This document shows positions 1 to 9,261 of a DNA stretch of 41,330 bases, in pieces. The translations under genes and the position numbers were made by a program. Below the pieces are notes generated by a model, which saw only the letters and a list, made by a program, of their open reading frames with translations, did not search any database and was not told the origin of the DNA. Position 1 is the stretch's first letter; each line of letters opens with the position of its first letter. Where the stretch lies: contig NW_003546394.1 of the NCBI RefSeq assembly GCF_000090795.2, positions 150,001 to 191,330 of the forward strand. The letters are read 5' to 3'. This DNA comes from Amphimedon queenslandica (taxonomy: Eukaryota; Porifera; Demospongiae; Haplosclerida; Niphatidae).

Positions 1-68
1 TGGCCGCCCTCGTATAGTGGCCTCCCTCCTATAGATGGAAATATGCTTTTACTCAAGGAAATACAGTA
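1..68. mobile_element. Truncated MITE end at window edge
   Basis: The first bases hold two 17-bp units that differ at two positions (1-17 and 18-34). They are followed by GGAAATATGCTTTTACTC and AAGGAAATACAGTA, which ends in TA at 67-68. That terminus closely resembles the right terminus of the MITE at 2039-2300 (GCTTTTATTTAAGGAAATACGGTA there), so I read it as the end of another copy whose left part lies outside the window. Noncoding and presumably moved by a TA-targeting (Tc1/mariner-type) transposase; the superfamily is inferred. Confidence 0.5.
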
Positions 69-292
69 CTCAATATTCACTGTTATACATAGATTAATCT
101 CACTTCCTGAATTGAGTTAGATCTCCTCGTACTGAGCAATACTGGTTGGATATGCACCAATGGTTTTCAGACACACTCACACATCACTCACATTGCAGAT
201 GCAGTGAAATATAAGTCACATTTAAACAACCAATGTTTTTAAGATGATGGACCTCCCATACACCATACCCACTTTTCATCAACAATCAATGC

Positions 293-779
293 TTAAAAAA
301 TATTAATAGACTTAACTGCTTGGAAATGATTAGTACCAACATGCTTGAAATACAAAGCAGGTTTATTAGTATGACAAGGAATGCCATATAAAGTTTGTGT
401 TCCATATCTAGCCCAGCCAACAAAAGTAGGAGTTAGTGAATATGAATATATGGTTGTACCTAATATTGCAGTTAGTGAAATAATCTGTGTCAGTGGCCCA
501 CACACAATTTCTATACATTTTGGACTTCTTTATGTAATCATATATGCTTGAATATCTGGTTGCACTTAATGTACTATTAAACAATTCTTCAAAGTTTGGC
601 ATATTACTAACAATTGCTTTACGTAATTCGTAATGCTGAGAAATTGACCCAGTAATGAGATATGAAAGGGTATAAAATAAACAGTTCCCATCACTAGGGA
701 CATCAAGAGTACAATTAGGAACTCTTTCGTCTGACATTGGTGTTGTTGGGCTACCAGGTAAGATTCTAGCAGCTGACAA
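293..779 (-). pseudogene. Helitron OTU-type cysteine protease domain (frameshifted)
   Basis: Reading down from 779, the protein contains DVPSDGNCLFYTLSYL, the classic OTU start in which D-G-N-C carries the catalytic Asp and Cys. The frame is lost near 490. A second frame (505 to 293) continues with LGTTIYSYS and then ALYFKHVGTNHFQAV, where N-H-F holds the catalytic His. Together they cover about 140 residues, the usual OTU length. OTU enzymes cleave ubiquitin or related linkages; in Helitrons their role is unproven, perhaps polyprotein or host-protein deubiquitination. Here the domain is the last one, after the helicase. All three catalytic residues seem retained, unlike in the Rep and helicase parts, but the one-base shift disables it. 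It could also be a separately expressed ORF. Confidence 0.8.
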
Positions 780-788
780 ATTTGAGAT

Positions 789-1207
789 TTAAAATCTCAC
801 ACCACCTTCTTTGAAATTCTTCATTACCAGAGTAATAAACATAATCCCATTGTCTCCTCTCACAATATCTGAGTTGGGAGGCTCTTCATTAGTAAAGATG
901 ACATCATCATCGTTTTGTGGATTACTTGTCTTTAATTTAATGCTTGAGAGTTTAATAGATACAATCAGACTATTACTACAATGGTCATTTTTTACAAGAC
1001 TTGGTTTTATCATCTTTTGGTTTAGTTTGAGAGTTTTATAGATACAATGAGACTACTACAACCATCGTCATCTTCGACATGAAATGTGGTTTTCAGGTCT
1101 TTCAAATTAATTGAAACAATTAATTTATCATATTTTTTTGAGCGAGACAATACCAAAGCAGTATTGTCAGTACTACTGTCTACATCAACTTCCTTTTTTG
1201 GGGGCAA
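789..1207 (-). pseudogene. Helitron helicase-OTU linker with repeated LIVSI motifs
   Basis: This stretch joins helicase and protease in two frames (1207-1022 and 1013-789). It is Ser/Asp/Asn-rich and carries three spaced copies of one hydrophobic motif: DKLIVSINLKDLK, SSLIVSIKLSN and NSLIVSIKLSSIKLK, the second preceded by acidic EDDDGC. At DNA level the copies resemble each other (for example TTTGAGAGTTTTATAGATAC and a similar stretch about 75 bp away on the plus strand), so they arose by local duplication. The pattern of four hydrophobic residues beside acids and serines resembles SUMO-interacting motifs; that is inference only. No enzymatic domain is seen. The segment 1208-1430, with a Lys/Arg-rich KSKRKKRK-like stretch, may be the preceding part of the same linker. 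Confidence 0.5.
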
Positions 1208-2119
1208 GGCTAATTTAAAGCATTATCGTCACATATTTTACTCTTTTGGGGCATTAGAGTTTCGTAAATCAGTACTCTTACGTTAATTGCTACTAACAGT
1301 ACTGTTACTACTACTTTGTACATGACTTACAGACACCTTGGCATTCTTCCTACAATGTTCACCATCATCACTTATACCAGTCACTTGAATCTTTCTCTTC
1401 TTTCGTTTACTTTTCTTGATTTGAGGTAGTCATTCCAAAATTTACTTCTGAGGTGGTTAATTTTGTTAATGCACGGATTACTAACTTTAACAGAGAGAGG
1501 ATCAAATGATAATAAATGTAATTCATTTTATGTACGTACACGAGACAATGCAACATATGCCATACCATCCCCAGAAACATCAGTAGATAAATCAATAATG
1601 GCTGTATCTAGTGAGAGGCCCTGACATTTATGTATAGTAATAGCATATGGGGAAACTGTTGCCTATGTATATACAAATTCTTATATAGCATAAATCTAGA
1701 TGTAACTCTTTCTATGTCACAAGGTACTTCAATATGATCAAATGAGATAGATGTGTTGCATAAATACCCATTACTGTACCAATGGCCCCATTAACTAATC
1801 CTGCAGTCAGATCAATATTACATCTTAGCATTACTCTACAGCCTACTGCTAAAGACAATACAGTTTCTAAACCAGCTGTTTTGCTTTGTTGATCTTTTAG
1901 TTTCTCTAAGATTTTTTCTTGTTTTTTGTCAAATTTTGCTGTGATGTTACTTTCATCAACAACATCAACACATGTTATTTCTATTTTCTCAGTTTCAAGA
2001 CTTTCTAACATTAATTCATTGATTTTTTGGCAGGCATCTACCGTAAATCCTTAAATAGAAGCCGCATTTGAATAAACCCCGGGGTAGCAATAAAATTAAA
2101 CTATAAATACGCAACACTA

Positions 2120-2210
2120 GCCTAGGAGTGACTCAGTAGTCTAGTGGATAATGCCTGAAGTTCCAGAAGTCAAAAGCATGAGGTTACGGGTTCGAATCCC
2201 GCTCTGGGCT
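2120..2210 (+). tRNA. tRNA-like sequence (tRNA pseudogene or SINE-type head)
   Basis: A 91-nt tRNA-like unit inside the MITE. GCCTAGG (2120-2126) can pair with TCTGGGC (2203-2209), 7 bp with two G-T wobbles. Box A-like TGACTCAGTAGTCTAGTGG starts at 2129, and a perfect box B GGTTCGAATCC is in the T arm (CGGG/CCCG stem). The anticodon arm is poor and the region between it and the T arm is too long, so I cannot name an isotype; an Arg-like reading starting at GACTCAG is also possible. The exact box B and the T-run just after favour a Pol III-competent origin, but it may be a pseudogene. Confidence 0.5.
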
Positions 2211-2214
2211 GACG

Positions 2215-2221
2215 TTTTTTT
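2215..2221 (+). terminator. Pol III-type T-run terminator
   Basis: Seven T residues follow five bases after the tRNA-like 3' end; further T-rich runs come next (2223-2228). This is where a Pol III transcript from the box A/box B promoter would stop. Confidence 0.5.
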
Positions 2222-3564
2222 ATTTTTTATATATTTTTTCGAGATCCAAATACCATTTTAGGAAATAGACGCCCGGGCTTTTATTTAAGGAAATACGGTA
2301 CCTTAGAAAATTGGCAAATTAGATGATTTGTTCCTGCACTTTCAAATCCTTTATATTTTTCTTGTATTGCAACATTAAATATGCGACTCTTAAGCGTATC
2401 AATAGTTTCATCAGTCAGACAGCCATGCCTAACAGAATCAAGCAACTTAAAGAAAGTTTCGTCTCCTTTATGTCGCTCATTGATTGTTAGTTCATATTCA
2501 ACTGTTTCTTTCCATATGTTAACTGCATTTGCTGCTCCAAGTCTATTTTTTTACTAGTTTGTTGCTATTTTTTTATATACTGGCCTACACAATTAACAGG
2601 TGGCAATTGTAAAAGGTCACCTATAAATAAAATATTTTTGGATCCAAACCATTCATCAGTTCCAAATATATCTTCTAAGCGCATGTGTAAGTATGCTAGA
2701 TTTAGATTTGATACCATAGATACCTTATCTATTATTATAATTTTTAAATTTTTGTGTCATTTTTATCCTTTTCTGAGCTTCTTTACTCAATGTCCAATAT
2801 CCAGCTGTCTTTCTCTCATGCTCTCTTGGTAGCTGAAATAATCTATGTATTGTTAGTCCACCTACATAAAATGCGGCTATACCTGTTGGTGCTACTATAG
2901 CACACAATTTCACCACTTTTTGGATGCCATATGTTATCCACTAGGCATTTTATTGCCTCTATTAAAAACAAATTACCAGTTCCACCTACTCCACTAATAA
3001 ACATTCTTAGCGGTTTGATATCTAATCTAAGTAGTCTTGAAGACTCATTCTCTAATAAGTCTTTATGTTCTTTTTGACTTATAAGATGACTCTTAATTTT
3101 ACCAAAAGTTTTTTTCTGATCTACATTAAGCATTGCCTCTCCTTGCTCTAATGTTAAATTAGGTACATTTTTATGCATGTCAGCAATATCAGCTACTGCT
3201 TCCATTATTTCACCGAGTAATTGAGGATCATCATCTTCCTTGTTATCAGGAAGTTCTTCAGTAAAACCGGCTTTATTTCTTGCATCGACTATTTTCTTCC
3301 AATTACGTTCAGCTTCTAATAAATTCTGTAGTTTGTTGAAATGATTTTCAATGCCCCGTATAGATGCTTCTCTGTGATGCCTAAAAGCTTCTTCCATTGT
3401 TTCTCCTTTCATTACGAGTGTGCTCTAGTCTCTAAAAGGCACAAATAAAAATATTAACGAGTAATAAAAATTGTCTCTTTCCGCTTCTTGGATAGGATTA
3501 AATTTCCTATGGTTTGGAAGGACTGGCTTTGATTGAAGTTTTTAATCTCATTCTCCATTTTCTC

Positions 3565-5372
3565 CTACTTTATCAAAATTGTAATTAGCAACAAATTTGT
3601 AAAGAGATAACCTTCTATGCTATTTGGTCTTGTTCGATAAAAGTCTTCAATTATGCTAGGATTAAAAATGCCTTTAGAAGATCGATCCATTTTAGTTAAA
3701 TATAAATAGTTTATGATTATTCTGCTCCTCTTATTAGGCAAGTACACATTAACGTACTGTACGGTTACTGATTTCATGTGTAAGTTTCACCGAGAAAATC
3801 ACTAGCTTCATATAGTCCTACTCCTTAGCTCAAAGTAATTTTTGTCCGATTTTCCAAAACCTGCTATATACGCTGTCACAGCTGCTGACTTCATCCCATA
3901 AGTCCTGTGCGTGACTCTTTTCTGCTTTAGTGACATATCCAGTTACATGCTGTGTTAAGGAAAGACTCCTCTCAGCTATGTATTGCAAGTCCATATTGGC
4001 ACACCACAATTTCAACAGTAAAGGATTGTAGTCGTTGACTTGAACTTCTTTTTCATTTCGTTTCAGATAATATTTTTTATTGCATGATTTCAAGATATTT
4101 TCAACATCATTGATGCAAATACTATCTCGCACTGGTCTAGGAAAATCAAATCGGCATCTAGATACATAGGTCTTGCCGACTTTAATAATTCGTTTGCAGT
4201 ATTTGCTGGACTTGTGCATTTGGTATTTTGTTACCAAAAAATTTAAATCAGGTGACGTATTACTATTTGGTGTATGACAGGTAATCCTATCTTGTTTGAA
4301 AGTACAGACTTCTGGACGATCGATACCGACAACAGGAGCATTTTCAATCCATAGGAGGATGTTATAATGAGGCGCTCCATGCATTTGATATTCTTTTTTA
4401 ACATAATATTGCTCTACTTTGCCTAGAACATCTCTCTGGAGAATGACTATGTTAAAGAAATCCTTAAATTTTTTATGAAAATTGTCGCGATACTGAAACA
4501 GGGTCCTCAGTACATAATCCGGAAATACTGTATGATTGTAGTGCATTATTCACTTTTCTTAAATATTGTGCTATATCAGCTGAATTGTATTCAGCACAGC
4601 TTAAGGTAGGAAAAGTGTTGGTGAGCCATACTCAGCAATCATTGCTTTGACTTCACCTTTCACACGGAACCAATATTGATTTGTGCCCCGTATTGGAGCC
4701 AACATGGTACTTAAATTGCCCTTAAATTCTTCATCGAACACATATTTTTTGTAATATTTCAGCAACAGTTTGACCAACGTTGCTCCTTGATGTTTTTAAT
4801 AAATAATATATGCCAGTTTTTAAGGCCTTGTTAAATTTTAGTCCATAATAATGCAAACAATATGAATGATTTCTACAAAATCGGGAATCTTTGTTTAAAA
4901 TTTTTGATTTCATGTATTCACTAAATGATAAAGTCTGTGCTGGATAGCTTTGTCTGGGATGATGCTCTTCATATTGTCCAGTTGGAAATAAAGTAGGAAA
5001 GCATAACAAATCAAGATGCTCTTGCCTATTGTCTAAAGGCGCTTCTTTTACATTCATTAATTTATATTGACTGATATCAGAACCCATTGCAATTTTACTA
5101 TCAAGATTTCTAATCGTATATGCTAAAACGCCTTCTAAATCTTGATCATTTTCTTTTTCAAGCATTTTACAAGTAGTATTCCTCGCTACTTGTATAAAAT
5201 TTTTAGACAATTCATCAATTGAATCATCATCTACGTTTCTATACAGCCAATTTATTTCTTTTACTTTTCTTAGTGCTGCTTTTATTTTACTTACATCAAC
5301 TTGGCTATGCCAGACTTTATTTGATTTAGTAGGCTGCCCATTAATAATAATATAAAGTTCTGGATTAGGCAA
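3565..5372 (-). pseudogene. Helitron Rep (HUH-type) nuclease domain, broken
   Basis: Replication-initiator domain of the Helitron, which nicks and joins single-stranded DNA. The N-terminal part (5372-4731) ends in a frameshift and continues around 4735-4560 with PTLFLP followed, one base shifted, by TLSCAEYNSADIA, which is Rep motif 1. The next piece (4546-3830) has VEQYYVKKEYQMHGAPHYNILLW across two stretches; the HUH motif reads H-Y-N, the second His being Asn (AAC). The tyrosine motif region reads QHVTGYVTKAEKS, keeping one Tyr and showing His where some relatives have a first Tyr. The tail (3777-3565) leads into the helicase, with [19 protein letters not shown] in 3413-3500. At least four frameshifts; nuclease activity is not expected. 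Confidence 0.85.
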
Positions 5373-5383
5373 GTGATTAGAAT

Positions 5384-6355
5384 CTATACCAACCTCGTAA
5401 AAGTTTCCATTGTTTTTTCTAATGGAAGGGGTAAATAAAACATTGCACCTTTAAGAGCCTTCAAAGAATTATATGTAAGCACTTTTAAGGTGTGTGTGCC
5501 TAGTCTAACAATTGTCTGAAAACACTTGGCCCTCTGTATTAACTGGCAACTTAAAGGATCCAAATTTTCCAATTCTTTGGGTAGTGGCTCACATTTTAAC
5601 CCATTGAGCACACAACGTGCTGGAACTTCATTTTTCCTAATAATTGGTTTACAATGATTACAAATATACATAACTTTATTTGATGCCATTGCATCATTCT
5701 CTCTAATGTATTCTAATAGGATATTCCAAACATCGTTATCTAAATTTTTAGCTTTAGTAACAGACTGTTTTCTTAAAAGCCTCCCACAGCTACAACAAGC
5801 AATAACAACCTGATCAGACAAAGCTTCCTGAATTTCATCAATAGCATCTGAATACTGAAAATAAAGTACAGTATTTAAGTTTGGTATTCTAAATGTGTCA
5901 TCTTCTTCACCATCATTAGCGTAAAACACATTATCAAATTCAGTCTCATCGGCTTCATTAATTTTTAAATCTATCCATTGTGCTATGTCGCCATCAGCAA
6001 GGGAAGAATCAATATTATCTATTGTTAAATGGGCATTACTAGCAACATAAAAGTGTTGCAAAAGGCGTCTCAACAAAGTATAATGAACAGATGCATTGCG
6101 TAAAATACACAGCATGCTTTTACAATCAGTATCAATACTACTACACACAATAGGATGGCCTATCCTTTCACAAACAATTTCTGAATTTTTTAAATATTTT
6201 TCAACGTTATTTTCATCTTTTTTAACAATTACCGTTACATTAGGATTATCAGAGAAATCATGTTCATGTACTTGATCTATTTCTTTAACATGCAGGAATC
6301 TTGCCATATAATAATTATTAAGACAATTATCACATGCATCTAAATGCTTCCTCAA
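5384..6355 (-). pseudogene. Helitron DUF6570-like region
   Basis: 323 residues upstream of the Rep, in frame with the preceding segment apart from one TGA at 6383-6385. It holds a Cys-rich part (CDNCLNNYY near its start; CCSCGRLLRKQ; YICNHCKPIIRKNEVPARC), i.e. spaced CxxC pairs as in a zinc-binding fold, then LNGLKCEPLPKELENLDPLS and LIQRAKCFQTIVRLG, which I recognise as the DUF6570 signature found in animal Helitron polyproteins. The function of the domain is unknown; DNA binding or protein contacts during transposition are plausible. The segment ends in a one-base frameshift near 5395, after which GIDSNHLPNPE continues in the next frame. This is the least damaged part of the element. Confidence 0.8.
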
Positions 6356-6382
6356 TTCTTTAATGGGTTCATCAAAGTATCG

Positions 6383-7867
6383 TCAAACTTCAATATCAGA
6401 ACTAATGTCACTTTCTAATAAAGGCTTGCATCTGTCTGTACAGTGCCATTTGAGGGTAGGCTTTCTCTTATTAGTATACATTGTATTATTATCAAAATTG
6501 TCATCTTCAGACTCAGTCTCATCATTACATTCCTCTACTCTATCAATACATGATACTTCAACAACCCCTGCTACATAACAGGTGCCATTTGTATCAACAG
6601 GGATTGCAGTTGGACTGTCTAATTGGCTATCAGAATTATCATTAGGATACAAATATGCTGATTCATAAAAATAAGGCTCACTATTCTTTGTGTGACACTG
6701 TTCACCAAAATCCCTAAAGCTATTCAATTTGAATTTCCTAATGCTATTTGCTGCTTGTATCAATATGCCTACTTTGTAGGATCTGTTTTTCAAAACTAAT
6801 TCTAACAAAATACTTGATGCAGCATTACATTTACTGTCATATGATATGTTCTCAAAATCTACACCTTTCGTACTTGATGGCAATAAATCATCAGCTACTT
6901 CAGGGCTGTAATATAATGCTTCGATAATTTTAGTAAAATAATTTTCCTTTGCTTCATTATTTGGTGCAGGTAATGAGTAATTAGAACGTAATCTATACAA
7001 TATTTGACCATTATTACGATCATAATAATCTTTATTTAGACGCTCCTTATTTTCTTTATTTAGTGCCATTTTTAATTTATCCATTTCATTATCAGAAAAC
7101 TTATAACTAAAAAATTTATCTTTCGTAGCACGTAATATTGCATCTCTATTTTTATAATACCGTTTCAAAGATTTTTGTCTTTGTGGGTCCGGATTTTGTT
7201 GATAACGTTTCCTTGATTTCCTTTTTTGAGAGTTAGGATTCTTTCGATACTGATCTCTAGAGGCTTCTTTGTTTGGTTGTGGATTCTTTTGATACTCATC
7301 TCTAGAGGCTTCTTTTTTTGGTTGTGGATTCTTTTGATACTGATCTCAAGAGGCTTCCTTTATTGGTTGTGGATTTTTTTGATACTGATCTCTAGAGGCT
7401 TCTTTCTTTGGTTGTGGATTTTTTTCATAATGCTTTCTAGAGGCTTCTTTTTTATGGTCTGGATTGATGTAATAATTTGTTTTTGAATAGCAAGTTGATT
7501 TTAAAATCTTGCTATCCTTGTTTCTTTCTACCAATTTTTACATTTTTGCAATATATACCCTAGATTCAATGCAAGAAACTACTTAAAATAGGCCTTTGCA
7601 GAAGCAATCTTATACTGGTTACTGATTTTATAAGCAATTCTTGCCTTGCTTTTGACCCTGTTACATTGCTTATATAGTATGCTCTGGCATTTGATCTATT
7701 TTTATCTATGAAATCATCCATTTGCTTTCTATCATCATAATTTTTTGAATTTCTTTTTTAGTTTTATTCCCAGTTAAGTTACTCTTCCTTTTTTACTTCC
7801 TTTTTGTACAATTATCACAACCAAAATCACTCCTAACATTGAAACTACAATTAAGTAAATGTACCAT
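6383..7867 (-). pseudogene. Helitron polyprotein N-terminus
   Basis: The most upstream readable part. A possible start ATG at 7867 opens MVHLLNCSFNVRSDFGCDNC, with a Cys pair that might bind zinc, then a stop and one shift leads to YDDRKQMDDFIDKNRSN near 7735. From 7534 the frame runs through basic 15-residue repeats, with a TGA in one repeat (about 7345), into KRYYKNRDAILRATKDKF and a 260-residue region without recognised domain, ending at TGA 6383-6385. Lys/Arg-rich tandem repeats are typical of Helitron N-termini and may bind DNA. Upstream of 7534 the reading is broken, so the true start is uncertain. Confidence 0.65.
7215..7465 (-). repeat. 45-bp tandem repeat coding for 15 residues (about 5 units)
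   Basis: GAGGCTTC recurs at 7260, 7305, 7350, 7395 and 7440, exactly every 45 bp. On the minus strand each unit codes for KKEASRDQYQKNPQP with small changes; one unit has TGA where the others have an Arg codon. A whole-codon period inside the Helitron ORF shows the repeat was selected as protein, not only as DNA. Confidence 0.85.
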
Positions 7868-9261
7868 AAGACCAAGTATGCAGGATGCCCATTATTATCA
7901 TCATAAACTCTGCTACTACTTATCATTGTAAAACACTTATCTCAATTTGTTGCAGTACCAAGAATACAACGTAGTACTTCAGAAGCAGTTGACAAAATAA
8001 CTGATACAGAGCAGCTGTAACCTTAATTTCACTCTAATTTTAAAATGAATCTTAAATTTCACAGTTAAATTAATGATTATTTACCTATTAGTTCTTAATA
8101 GAACCGATGATCTCTTAGTCTAAGTAGTGGGCACTCTGCAAGTAAGATAACCTTATTTAACAAAGACGAAGAGATGAACAGAGTGAACAGTCACTACACA
8201 CTGCACACAGTAATGTAGCTATAGCAACTTTGCACATGCGGCATTTAATTTCAAAATGGAGTCTGAAAAAGAGAGGGGTGTGATAGATCACGCCCAAATA
8301 ATTAGTTTCTAAACTTACAGTAAGATAATAAAAGCACTTGTCTTGTCCTTGACCCAAGCTCTAAGGAATGGTGTAAAAGCCATTTTAAGCTGTTCTCTAG
8401 TTTAAAACATGTCTGTGTTGCTAGAAGAAAGATCAAAGAAGAAGAAAAAGTCTAAAGAATTTTGCAGAAATTTGAATTTGGGACTATTATCCAGAATTGC
8501 TACCGCTACATTGCGGTACACATTGTAGGTACCATGAGAATCGCTCAGTGAAAGAGAACTCATCTAAGCCATTTATAAGGCCGTACAAAGTAAGATAAAG
8601 GAGTTATGATTATTTGAAAATTTAAAATTTGGTCGCCATCTTGAAAAAACAACCTCAACTCTACATATAAGCTACCGCCTATATAATAGCTTAGCATTAG
8701 AACTGGCATTTCAAGTGTACCTTTGTCCCATTTCAAAATAAACTTATCGTGTATGCTAGTACTGTTCTGATAATAGCAACTACACTTGTGGCTATCTCAT
8801 TTGAATGAAACATCTGACTATGGTATGATTTTACAATTTTTAATCCCGATCGTGAAAGGGTTAAAGCACAATGAACCACTACTTTAATAAAGTCATTTTG
8901 TCATACATTCTAGAAATGAAGTTCCAATTACCCTGGGAACATAAAGCATCTACATGCTCTAAAATTAGAAATGCGACATAATTGGAAGAGGTTGTTTCCT
9001 AGATTGTATGGTTTAGGGAAATTTTGATGTTTTTGTTACAGTTGTGTTAGCGGTGAAACTAGTGACCTACATGATATTTGAACAAGGCTAAAGCAGTAAA
9101 TGTATTTATTTATTTCAGAATTTTACAGTAAACAATAATAGAGAGAAGCAGAGATTAGAAATGAGTGTAAATAGCAGTACTGAAGGTAAACTGAGGTAAA
9201 ACTCAGAGTACCAGTTAAGAAGAGCAAAAATCTCAATTTTTAATTTTGGAGCATTGAGCCT
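7868..9261. other. AT-rich noncoding stretch upstream of the Helitron
   Basis: No recognised gene. It should contain the Helitron 5' end and promoter, but I cannot fix either. Small items: a near-perfect 9-bp hairpin at 8276-8295 (GGGTGTGAT/ATCACGCCC), and a 39-codon plus-strand ORF at 8410-8529 starting MSVLLEERSKKKKKSK, basic and unrecognised. Confidence 0.4.

Larger units (their letters stand above)
2039..2300. mobile_element. 262-bp MITE with TA duplication, inserted in the Helitron helicase
   Basis: Imperfect terminal inverted repeats of about 25 bp: left TACCGTAAATCCTTAAATAG, right (reverse complement) TACCGTATTTCCTTAAATAA, both continuing AAGCC. The TA at both ends is the target duplication. 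Removing the element and one TA joins the helicase reading frame without a break (QFSK to VDACQK), which proves insertion into a once-continuous ORF. The interior has no ORF but holds a tRNA-like sequence. TA duplication and small size suggest mobilisation by a Tc1/mariner-like transposase. Confidence 0.85.
1430..3412 (-). pseudogene. Helitron PIF1-type helicase domain, broken
   Basis: SF1B DNA helicase domain that would unwind donor DNA for rolling-circle transposition. In order on the minus strand: N-terminal segment (3412-3000), Walker A written GVGGTGNLFLI with Asn where Lys is expected, motif Ia CAIVAPTGIAA, then a one-base shift to Walker B IIIIDKVSM (Glu changed to Lys), FIGDLLQLPPV (about 2590-2640), a region with KGDETFFKLLDSVRHG, and, after the inserted [31 protein letters not shown] (motif V) and YVALSRVRT (motif VI) near 1540-1660. 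At least four frameshifts are visible. Order and spacing of the motifs match the family well, so the identification is firm while function is clearly lost. Confidence 0.88.
69..7867 (-). mobile_element. Degenerate autonomous Helitron (DUF6570-Rep-PIF1 helicase-OTU)
   Basis: A rolling-circle transposon of the Helitron/Helentron type lies on the minus strand. The translated pieces run in one consistent order: N-terminal basic repeats, a DUF6570-like region, Rep, a SF1B (PIF1-type) helicase, an acidic linker and an OTU-type protease. They are separated only by single-base frameshifts and stop codons, as expected for one decayed polyprotein of more than 2,000 residues. Several key residues are altered (HUH reads HYN, Walker A Lys is Asn, Walker B Glu is Lys), so this copy is inactive. 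I could not place the 5' TC or 3' CTRR termini; 69-292 holds nothing recognised and may be the 3' tail, and both outer limits are approximate. Animal Helitrons with OTU domains are known; the family assignment rests on motifs. Confidence 0.85.

Noticed and set aside
7226..7486. Plus-strand ORF of Trp/Leu/Ile/Phe repeats
   Set aside because: It is the antisense of the Helitron 15-residue repeat; looks like membrane segments only by accident.
8276..8295. 9-bp hairpin GGGTGTGAT/ATCACGCCC as Helitron 3' hairpin
   Set aside because: It lies at the 5' side of the minus-strand Helitron, and no CTRR end follows.
8157..8357. 66-codon Cys-rich minus-strand ORF
   Set aside because: No motif or conservation argument; lies in the presumed Helitron 5' flank.
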